In this document: piece by piece, positions 25,361 to 31,526 of the stretch
Position numbering within the stretch: the first letter of the stretch is position 1
How the letters are laid out: each line of letters opens with the position of its first letter
Assembly (NCBI GenBank): GCA_910583725.1
Contig: CAJTXZ010000001.1
Span: 145,599 to 177,124 of the forward strand
Reading direction: 5' to 3'
Origin: an uncultured Vampirovibrio sp.
GTDB lineage: Bacteria > Cyanobacteriota > Vampirovibrionia > Gastranaerophilales > Gastranaerophilaceae
DNA: 31,526 nt
Notes under the pieces: generated by a model
Seen by the model: the letters and a program-made list of their open reading frames with translations, nothing else
Told to the model about the DNA's origin: nothing
The model's database searches: none
Made by a program: the position numbers and the translations under genes

Positions 25361-26263
25361 ATGACAGATATTTCATTAACAAAGGAACAACTTTTTAATT
25401 TAATTAAAATTTCAGGGATAGATGCAAACCCTGATACGGCGGATGAAGCAACGATTTCAAAGGCCTTGATTGCAATTGAGCGGAAATTAAACTTTTTTAA
25501 TTACCCTTTGAGCTTTTTCACTGCCGAGAATCTTAATGTATTAATTGTTGATGATATGGAATTATCAATATTCCAGCTTACCTCTATGCTCAAAAAAATC
25601 GGCATGAATGTCTTTGTTGCAAGAAATAAAGAGGAAGCAATTTCAGAATTTAAGAAAAAACATTTTGACTATATAATTGTTGATTTGTTTCTGCCGGATG
25701 CAGAAGATGGCTTTGCCCTTGTTGAGGCAGCCAACCGGTTTAAAAATGAGCAGAATAAAAACTTTAAACTACTCGTAGTTTCAGGCACTGATGATAAGCA
25801 GATGGTGCAAAAATGCTACAGCCTCGGGGTTGATGAATTTATATCAAAGCAGCCGGATTGGCATGAGAAGGTTATGAAATTCATTTCAAACTCTGTGAGC
25901 AAAACAAGCAACGAAGAATTTCACAAATATTATATTAATAATGATATATGTGTGCTTTCAATATACAAAATTAACCACGAAACTTATATAAAAAACATTA
26001 TCAAAGAAGTAAATACAAACGTTTTAACAGGAAAGCCCAACATTGTATTTAATATGGAATATGTGAAGATATTTTCCGACAACTATGCAGGAGTTTTTGC
26101 GGAAGTATACAAAGCAACTGCACAGAAAAACGGTATTTTTATCATTGTAAAACCGTCCGAGGATGTCTTAAAGGCTCTTAATTATGTATTTTTAAACAAC
26201 GTTATTCGTGTATTCGATACCATTGAAGAGGCGGTTGAGTATATAGAGATGAGCAATAAATAA
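25361..26263 (+). CDS. response-regulator receiver fused to a STAS-like domain
   Basis: 300 residues from ATG 25361 (MTDISLTKEQ); the open frame extends upstream but that part is antisense to the mutase gene. Residues 1-50 are helical and unknown. Residues 57-170 are a CheY-like receiver with the acidic pair Asp64-Asp65, phospho-acceptor Asp108 (IIVDLFLPDAEDG), Ser141 in VVSG and Lys163 in ISKQP. Residues 185-300 (ICVLSIYKIN, NIVFNMEYVKIFSDNYAGVF, GIFIIVKPSEDVL, FDTIEEAVEYIE) match the STAS fold of anti-sigma-factor antagonists, including the final helix. It probably links a two-component signal to partner switching. No kinase or anti-sigma factor is adjacent. Confidence 0.82.
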   Translation: MTDISLTKEQLFNLIKISGIDANPDTADEATISKALIAIERKLNFFNYPLSFFTAENLNVLIVDDMELSIFQLTSMLKKIGMNVFVARNKEEAISEFKKKHFDYIIVDLFLPDAEDGFALVEAANRFKNEQNKNFKLLVVSGTDDKQMVQKCYSLGVDEFISKQPDWHEKVMKFISNSVSKTSNEEFHKYYINNDICVLSIYKINHETYIKNIIKEVNTNVLTGKPNIVFNMEYVKIFSDNYAGVFAEVYKATAQKNGIFIIVKPSEDVLKALNYVFLNNVIRVFDTIEEAVEYIEMSNK

Positions 26264-26504
26264 AATTATTCTGCTTTTTCATTGCTTGCAGGAATTTTTT
26301 GCTTGCAAATAAAGGGCGGCTGGCTGAATTACTGTACTACGATAAATTTGGCAAGTATATGCCGTTTTCTATTTGTTTATTAATGTTTTCTTTTCATTCG
26401 AGTTCATAAAGCATAAGTTTTGTCTTAATAGGAAACTTATTTAGGACGTTGTTTTACATACAAGCTTCCATTGCAAGAAAAAAGAAATCAATATTTTTAT
26501 ACAA

Positions 26505-26518
26505 AATTGTATACAATT
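26505..26518. promoter_or_regulatory. palindrome, operator-like, copy 1
   Basis: Perfect palindrome AATTGTATACAATT. The core TTGTATACAA recurs at 26627-26636. Two spaced identical palindromes are what a dimeric regulator would bind, but there is no gene start nearby. Confidence 0.3.
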
Positions 26519-26626
26519 ACCTACTTTGTTTAATGCCATGGTTTTATTTACTTAACAGGACTACAATTGCACAGACAATTTTCGCCTGATGTGCTCGGGG
26601 CTTTGCATTGCATAAAGAAATAGTCA

Positions 26627-26636
26627 TTGTATACAA
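26627..26636. promoter_or_regulatory. palindrome, operator-like, copy 2
   Basis: TTGTATACAA, identical to the core of the element at 26505-26518, 112 bases further on. Confidence 0.28.
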
Positions 26637-26685
26637 AGTTTACAAATAAAAGGTTTTGCAAGACTACAGCATGGAATGCAGAGGA

Positions 26686-29600
26686 CTATACAGGTTTTAT
26701 TTTTGCAATTTTCGGATCCAGAAGTCTTTTACCCATATTTTCAAATTCTATCTGCAGAAGACACCTGTTTGAATATTTAACAACCTTTAATATATTACCC
26801 TCACCGTATTTTTCATGGCTTACTCTCATGCCTTCTGCAAAATTATACTCGGCTTCCTGTGTTTCTTCATCGTTATTTTTAAATATAGGAAGAGATGTTT
26901 CGGCTCCGTTTATGTTATTTTTTATCTTATCAAGGTCAATTGAAACATTTTCATTAATTTGAAGTTTGTTTTTGCCGCTGCCTGCGCTTCTTTGCCCTTC
27001 CTCAATAACCTCATTAAAGCGTTCATCAATTGCTTTTTGAGCAAGTTCCCTAAGTGAAACGTCTTCTTTAGCGTCCATTGGAGAATCTTCATTATTATCA
27101 GCTTTTGATTCAATGGCTTCTTCGGTAAAATCTTCAATTAAAAGATTTGGTTTTTCCTTCACAATTATGATTGCTTCATCAGGATTAGCCTGTTTTGAGG
27201 TTATGGGCTCCAAAATATTGTTATCATTTGGAAGCATTTTCTTTTCTTCACCTGAAACGACAGAGTCTGAAGCATTATTCTTGCTTTCAATGATTTTATC
27301 TGTATTATCAGTCGTATCATTTACCGCTTCATCAGGTAATTTTTCAGTTGCAGATAAAGTTTCAGACACTTCTTGTGCGGGGAAACTATCTACATTTTTC
27401 TGCTTTATGTCTTCCTCAACAGAAAGGTCTGTTTTTAACATCTCCGGCTCTGTTTGGATAGAAAGAGGTTTTGTAGTCTCAGCAGCCGGAATAGCACTTT
27501 GTGCGGCCAGCGCTTTATTATCCACATCAATTTCTGACACAAGGACAGAAGCTTCGCTTTGTTCCGCATTTTCTTTTTCAGTCTTTATAGATTCCTCATT
27601 AAGAAGAACATTTTGTGCCTCTTCTTTTAATTGATGCAGGGCAGTGTCAAAATTCTCAGTTGATTCGGTGTCTATAGGCTCTTCAACAAGAGAGGCGTTA
27701 TCTAGAATATTATCCTGAGCATTGTCCTCTAATGTGTCAGGTTTTTCCTTAAAATTAGCTTCAGTGGCCGCGTTGCCATCAGCATCATTTGCCTCTTCTA
27801 AAGAATTTTTTTTTATATTTTCAATCAGAGATTCTTTTTCAGACTCTTTATCTGTCTTAGCTTCAATTTTGTCTGTAAGTTCTTCCTGAGATGCTGCCTT
27901 TTCAATCATTTCAGAAGTTATGACGCTTTCTTCGTTTTCTTCTTCACCAGAAATAGTTTCATCATCGGATGGGCTTATAAAATAATCCAAATCTTCTTCT
28001 GCAAGGGGGATATCAGCAGTTTCAACAATAACAGCATTATCAGCTTCTACAGAAGTTTCTTGCACACAGGGGACTTCCGTAGAATCAGAGCCGGAGTCAT
28101 CAGGCGTCTCTTCATCCTGAGATTGAAGCTCTTTCATATAATCTTCATCATTTTTGAGGCTTGCTTCGATAAGCTCTGCCATTTTAGAGTCTTCATCTTC
28201 AGCCATATCGTCCGATTCGGTTTCGGTTACTTGTGCTTCTTCTGTCGGCTCAGTCGCATTATCAGCAAGAATTTCAATATCTTCTTTTACTTCAATAACG
28301 CCCGCAGCATCAATTTGAACCGTATCAGGCTCATCAGAGGTCAGGCTTTGTTCACTGTCATCGGGCAAAAGTTCTGTCGTTTCAGTTTCATCAGGTTCTT
28401 CAATTATATTTTCTACAGTTTCTGAAAGCACGGGGAGTATTTCTTCTGTCTCTGTAATTTCAGCCCTAAGCTGTGCTTCAAGTACTGCAGGGCTTTCATT
28501 TATATCAGCCTCAGCTGCAGACTCAAGAGCGGGTCTATCTTCAATAACAAGAGGAATATCCTTAAAAGTTTGCTCATCATCAATTGTATCAGGTGTTTCA
28601 GCTATAAAGCCCGCATTCTCTTGAATATTTTCTTCATCAAAATTCTGATTATCTTCCTCGTTTACATCCCTGGCAGCCTGATTTTCATTATATGCTTCAT
28701 TAAAGACATCTTCAAGGGCAATCTCGTCAGCCAGTCTTTGCTTCTTGCTTTTTTGAATATGGACATTTTTTAATTCAAAATTTTTACCCGCTAATTCAAC
28801 AGGCTTCATATCTTCAAGTTCAAGATTCAGGTCGATATAAACCTTTTTATCTTCTTCTTTGTTTAAATCTTCTTCATCAAAGACATAGTTTTTAAGCACA
28901 AACATAAAGTCTCTGGTGTCTTCGCCAAACATTAAAAATGATGAAGAATTAAGCGCTGCAACCTGAAAATTTGCAAAACCAAAGTCACGTCTGGGGTTTA
29001 GAGTTTTATACAGAATGTAATTTTTTGCATACTCCATAATGTGCGGGAGTTTTACAAAACCGTATGAAATGCTTGAAATAATGCTTAGTTTAGGGTTTTT
29101 CAGATATAAGTCATTTATCATCTCGGGGTTTGAATTATTTTCATTCAGCCTCAAAAGCAGATAAGCCTCATAATCTCTCACCTGCCTTATTGCAAATTCT
29201 AAAAATTCCCTGTGCCATTCAAGCCTTAAATTAGACAAATCAACAATTACAACGTCTTCCTTTTGAAGAGCCTTTGAAATGCCCTGAAATTCTTTCTTTG
29301 AGCGGGCGAAAAGCTCCTCATGCCAGTATCGTCTCAGGCTGTTTAAGAAAAGTTTCAATTCAATTGCAGGAGTGGCTTTGTATTGTTGTTCAATTACCTT
29401 TACAAACCTTGGGAAGGGGATATATTTATCCTCGGTTGAGCTTACAAACTTTTGCAGTTCAACAAACATATCTTCAAGCTCTGCCTGTGCTTCAAGAGAG
29501 GCACGGCTTGTGGCCTTTTGCCAAATATATTCAAGCGAATAAAAATCCAGAGGCAGTTTAAAATCAGCCTTAGCCTTGATTCTTTTAGCATTTTTTATGT

Positions 29601-30087
29601 TCAAAGTGCCGGTATAGTCAATAACTACAACCTTTTTAAAACTTTTGAGTTTTTGGGCTGCATTTTCAAAGGCACAATTAACTTCATTCAGCTTATCTGC
29701 AAAAATTACAGGATTATTGTTAAAAAAGTTTAAGTTTATGTTTACAATTTTGTTGTTTTTTGTGCTGATACCAAATGGAACCGTGTCTTTATCGGTATTG
29801 AGGCATTTTTCAATCTCTTCAAGCTTTATTTTAGCAATTTCACATTCTCTTGAAGGGGTAAAATTATCATACGGCACAACCTGATGATCAGGCAATATCC
29901 TGTATACAAGGCGTATGCTTGCAACATTTTCTTCCTGATTAAACTTATCATCATATATTTCAACAATCTGCCCTAAAAAGTTGTCTCTGCCGTCTCTTAC
30001 TATTAAAAAATCACTAAGGCAAAGGCCGTCTGTTTTGGGGTTAAAGATTAGTCTTATAGTATCATTTCTGGTTTGAATAACTCTCAT
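26686..30087 (-). CDS. 1133-aa HerA-like protein with a long acidic linker and a UvrD/PcrA-type C-terminal Tudor domain
   Basis: Residues 1-75 resemble the HAS-barrel that opens HerA-type translocases (DFLIVRDGRDNFLGQIVEI). Residues 100-420 look like a HerA/FtsK-like ATPase core, but where Walker A should be there is only SFKKVVVIDYTGTLN, with no GxxGxGK[ST] motif visible, so ATP hydrolysis is doubtful. Residues about 430-1070 are a very long Glu/Asp/Ser/Thr-rich, probably disordered linker. Residues 1080-1133 (GMRVSHEKYGEGNILKVV, LQIEFENMGKRLLDP) match the Tudor-like C-terminus of UvrD/PcrA, which contacts RNA polymerase. No signal peptide. Inference: a cytoplasmic scaffold connecting DNA, or transcription, with another partner. 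The weak GGAA before the ATG is the only ribosome site seen. Confidence 0.78.
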   Translation of the reverse strand: MRVIQTRNDTIRLIFNPKTDGLCLSDFLIVRDGRDNFLGQIVEIYDDKFNQEENVASIRLVYRILPDHQVVPYDNFTPSRECEIAKIKLEEIEKCLNTDKDTVPFGISTKNNKIVNINLNFFNNNPVIFADKLNEVNCAFENAAQKLKSFKKVVVIDYTGTLNIKNAKRIKAKADFKLPLDFYSLEYIWQKATSRASLEAQAELEDMFVELQKFVSSTEDKYIPFPRFVKVIEQQYKATPAIELKLFLNSLRRYWHEELFARSKKEFQGISKALQKEDVVIVDLSNLRLEWHREFLEFAIRQVRDYEAYLLLRLNENNSNPEMINDLYLKNPKLSIISSISYGFVKLPHIMEYAKNYILYKTLNPRRDFGFANFQVAALNSSSFLMFGEDTRDFMFVLKNYVFDEEDLNKEEDKKVYIDLNLELEDMKPVELAGKNFELKNVHIQKSKKQRLADEIALEDVFNEAYNENQAARDVNEEDNQNFDEENIQENAGFIAETPDTIDDEQTFKDIPLVIEDRPALESAAEADINESPAVLEAQLRAEITETEEILPVLSETVENIIEEPDETETTELLPDDSEQSLTSDEPDTVQIDAAGVIEVKEDIEILADNATEPTEEAQVTETESDDMAEDEDSKMAELIEASLKNDEDYMKELQSQDEETPDDSGSDSTEVPCVQETSVEADNAVIVETADIPLAEEDLDYFISPSDDETISGEEENEESVITSEMIEKAASQEELTDKIEAKTDKESEKESLIENIKKNSLEEANDADGNAATEANFKEKPDTLEDNAQDNILDNASLVEEPIDTESTENFDTALHQLKEEAQNVLLNEESIKTEKENAEQSEASVLVSEIDVDNKALAAQSAIPAAETTKPLSIQTEPEMLKTDLSVEEDIKQKNVDSFPAQEVSETLSATEKLPDEAVNDTTDNTDKIIESKNNASDSVVSGEEKKMLPNDNNILEPITSKQANPDEAIIIVKEKPNLLIEDFTEEAIESKADNNEDSPMDAKEDVSLRELAQKAIDERFNEVIEEGQRSAGSGKNKLQINENVSIDLDKIKNNINGAETSLPIFKNNDEETQEAEYNFAEGMRVSHEKYGEGNILKVVKYSNRCLLQIEFENMGKRLLDPKIAKIKPV

Positions 30088-30137
30088 CAGTTCCGCTTAA
30101 TATCCCATATTTTTCCGTAATAATATTACAGTCTTTA

Positions 30138-30166
30138 TTATACAACACACAAATTTATTGTAAAAT
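30138..30166 (+). promoter_or_regulatory. promoter of the glycosyltransferase gene
   Basis: TTATAC (30138-30143), 17 bases, TAAAAT (30161-30166). The ATG at 30174 would be at or next to the transcription start. Confidence 0.4.
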
Positions 30167-30173
30167 ATTAAAT

Positions 30174-31097
30174 ATGAATGAAATTGAATTCAGTATAATA
30201 ATTCCTCTTTATAATCAGGAAAAATATATTAAAAAATGTGCTGAAAGTGCTTTAAATCAAAGCTTTGGCGGAAATTATGAAGTGATAATTATAAATGACG
30301 GCTCAAAAGACAACAGCAGAAAGATTCTTCAAGATTTTCAAAACAGCAGATTAAAAATATTTGATAATGAAAATTTCGGAGTTTCCTATTCGAGAAATTT
30401 CGGCTTAAAGCATGCTCTCGGCAACTATATAATCTTTCTTGATGCGGACGATTACATTGCTTTTGATACATTGGAAAACATTTATAAAACTACAAAACAA
30501 AACAATTTCGATGTTATTCTGACGCCGTTTTACGCTCTTCGCGAGGAGAGAAAGGATATAAAACTTTACAAGCCAATCAAAGAATATGACGAAGCATCCG
30601 GCTCTTTGAATATAAAAAATACTAAAGGAAAAATTTTAAAGGCAAATTTAGAGCTTTGCACAAAAGTGTATAAAAAGCAGTTTTTGACAGAGAACTGTAT
30701 TGAATTTCCATCATACAAAACGGCCGAAGATTTGCCATTTTTTTATAATGTCATGATGAAGGCAAACAAAATTAAGGTCTTAGACATGCCTTTTTATTTT
30801 TACAGAAAAGGGCACAAAGCTTCTTTTAAGGAGGAGGCTGTTATCGATGTTATTAACGCAGCAAGGGAAAGTGGCGATATTATTAAAAAATATGAAGACT
30901 TTGAGGCGATAAAAAAAGTTTATATTGAAAATTTTATTAAGGTTTGTTTATATTGGTGCAAAAAATTTAAAAAACTAAACAACAGGATAATATTCTACAG
31001 ATTTTGCCTGGCTGAAATGAAGGCACTGAGGGCGTCTTTGGCATGTTTTGTAAAATTTTATTTGAGACTTTTTATCATTAATTTGATTGAAATTTAA
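30174..31097 (+). CDS. family 2 glycosyltransferase (GT-A fold)
   Basis: 307 residues. Transfers a sugar from a nucleotide-sugar to a surface glycan precursor on the cytoplasmic face. Seen: FSIIIPLYNQEKYIKKCAES (6-25), the NDGSKDNS nucleotide motif (41-48), ENFGVSYSRNFGLKHALGNY and the DXD-type metal site in FLDADDYI (about 89-96). The later KTAEDLPFFYNVM motif is the typical acceptor-side segment. No membrane helix except a hydrophobic tail. Acceptor and sugar cannot be read from sequence. No sugar-biosynthesis cluster is adjacent. Confidence 0.92.
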   Translation: MNEIEFSIIIPLYNQEKYIKKCAESALNQSFGGNYEVIIINDGSKDNSRKILQDFQNSRLKIFDNENFGVSYSRNFGLKHALGNYIIFLDADDYIAFDTLENIYKTTKQNNFDVILTPFYALREERKDIKLYKPIKEYDEASGSLNIKNTKGKILKANLELCTKVYKKQFLTENCIEFPSYKTAEDLPFFYNVMMKANKIKVLDMPFYFYRKGHKASFKEEAVIDVINAARESGDIIKKYEDFEAIKKVYIENFIKVCLYWCKKFKKLNNRIIFYRFCLAEMKALRASLACFVKFYLRLFIINLIEI

Positions 31098-31127
31098 AAA
31101 ATATTTGTTAATTCATTGAAAAATTAC

Positions 31128-31156
31128 TTGACAGTTTAGTTTATCTTGAATAACAT
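31128..31156 (+). promoter_or_regulatory. promoter of tRNA-Thr
   Basis: Consensus TTGACA (31128-31133), 17 bases, TAACAT (31151-31156), 19 bases before the mature tRNA 5' end. Confidence 0.65.
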
Positions 31157-31175
31157 AGTACTATTGATAAATCAT

Positions 31176-31247
31176 GCCGATGTAGCTCAATGGTAGAGCA
31201 ACGGTTTTGTAAACCGTAGGTTGCGGGTTCGAGTCCCATCATCGGCT
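31176..31247 (+). tRNA. tRNA-Thr (anticodon TGT)
   Basis: 72 bases. Acceptor stem GCCGATG/CATCGGC is perfect; D arm GCTC..GAGC; anticodon stem ACGGT/ACCGT with loop TTTGTAA gives anticodon TGT, reading ACA threonine codons. T arm GCGGG-TTCGAGT-CCCAT has a C-A mismatch and a G-T pair at its base, a little weak. CCA is not encoded. Confidence 0.93.
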
Positions 31248-31285
31248 GATTTTTTCAAATTGTACCTTTAAATTTATATCGGTAT

Positions 31286-31364
31286 ATGCCCGCTCCAAGC
31301 AAAGCACATTGAGGTTTAGAAGTTGACTAAATGTCAAGTTATAAACCGTTTGAACACTGTTAAT
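31286..31364 (+). repeat. structured direct repeat, copy 1
   Basis: About 79 bases starting ATGCCCG; its last 55 bases (31310-31364) are identical to the copy at the right edge. The conserved part folds as nested arms GGTTTA/TAAACC and TTGAC/GTCAA. Flanking arms GGTATA..CGCTCC and GGAGCGTATACC also pair around copy 1. Confidence 0.75.
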
Positions 31365-31448
31365 CAATTAAGCCCGCCAGTCGGAGCGTATACCCAGGAC
31401 GAATTAAGTCCAAGAACCGTACATTTAAAATCAAAAATATATGGGTAG

Positions 31449-31526
31449 ATGCCCGAGTAAGCGAAGTGTAATGAGGTTTAGAAGTTGACTAAATGTCAAG
31501 TTATAAACCGTTTGAACACTGTTAAT
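31449..31526 (+). repeat. structured direct repeat, copy 2, reaching the window end
   Basis: Begins ATGCCCG like copy 1 and is identical over its last 55 bases (31472-31526), which stop at the last base of the window, so the match may extend. The two copies are 162-163 bases apart. A short hairpin GGAC/GTCC lies between them. Confidence 0.75.

Larger units (their letters stand above)
26264..26685. other. intergenic region between convergent genes
   Basis: 422 bases without a supported gene. It contains a perfect 14-base palindrome AATTGTATACAATT (26505-26518) and a second TTGTATACAA (26627-26636), listed separately. No clear terminator for either flanking gene was found. Confidence 0.6.

Noticed and set aside
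31176..31526. Attachment site of a mobile element at tRNA-Thr
   Set aside because: The repeats beyond the tRNA do not copy its 3' end, and no integrase is present.

Overview
The window looks like an AT-rich bacterial chromosome. Core housekeeping genes (tig-clpP-clpX, clpB, a phosphohexomutase, a tRNA-Thr) surround one highly unusual accessory block. An SLH-domain exported protein and a secreted protein with repeated RLxRLExxVFG-type motifs, next to sialic-acid sugar genes (nanE-nanK), are compatible with a gut-associated non-photosynthetic cyanobacterial lineage (Gastranaerophilales/Melainabacteria-like). That placement is inference with modest confidence; no rRNA or marker tree is available here.

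Layout. 1-124: a 23-residue hydrophobic peptide gene with a very strong ribosome site, opposed by a convincing antisense RNA unit (candidate type I toxin-antitoxin). 353-854: a small XRE regulator divergent from a 59-residue unknown. 1036-2645: nanE-nanK, ManNAc-6-P epimerase and ROK kinase, overlapping by one base. 2732-7310: tig, clpP, clpX and an SLH protein in one direction, ending at a clear terminator. 7439-10527: two genes on the minus strand, a 132-residue unknown and an 856-residue protein with a Gly/Ala-rich hydrophobic half and a C-terminal region that resembles RelA/SpoT synthetases. 10696-13320: clpB.

13958-22495: the most interesting part. Twenty homologous cassettes of about 155-230 bp, all on the plus strand, encode variants of one Cys/Trp-rich C-terminal module (roughly QLCD..GSVQC..GCAG..C.PYHIWSG...AFSVRC). 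None has its own promoter, ribosome site, N-terminal region or signal peptide. Two carry TAG in place of a conserved CAG. The 3' edge TTTTCGGTGCGC is identical in 19 of 20 cassettes, synonymous positions included, and identity stops abruptly right after it. The 5' edge TTACAGCTGTGCGAC is also shared but decays more often. The interior is hypervariable in substitutions and length. Several further cassettes are truncated or decayed. I read this as a silent donor repertoire for gene conversion of one expressed surface protein encoded elsewhere in the genome, analogous in logic to Neisseria pilS or Borrelia vls. The module ending (WSS...G...AFSVRC) resembles FISUMP-type (Fibrobacter succinogenes major paralogous) lectin-fold domains. 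No reverse transcriptase, recombinase, integrase or full-length expressed copy lies in the window.

22653-31097: a secreted repeat protein with a C-terminal membrane anchor, a phosphomanno/phosphoglucomutase, a receiver-STAS fusion, a 1133-residue HerA-like protein with a very long acidic linker and a UvrD/PcrA-like C-terminal Tudor domain, and a family 2 glycosyltransferase. 31176-31247: tRNA-Thr(TGT) with its own promoter. 31286-31526: two copies of a structured, about 79-base repeat at the right edge. Several genes without a Shine-Dalgarno sequence have a TATAAT-like box placed so that transcription would begin at or almost at the ATG, suggesting leaderless mRNAs.
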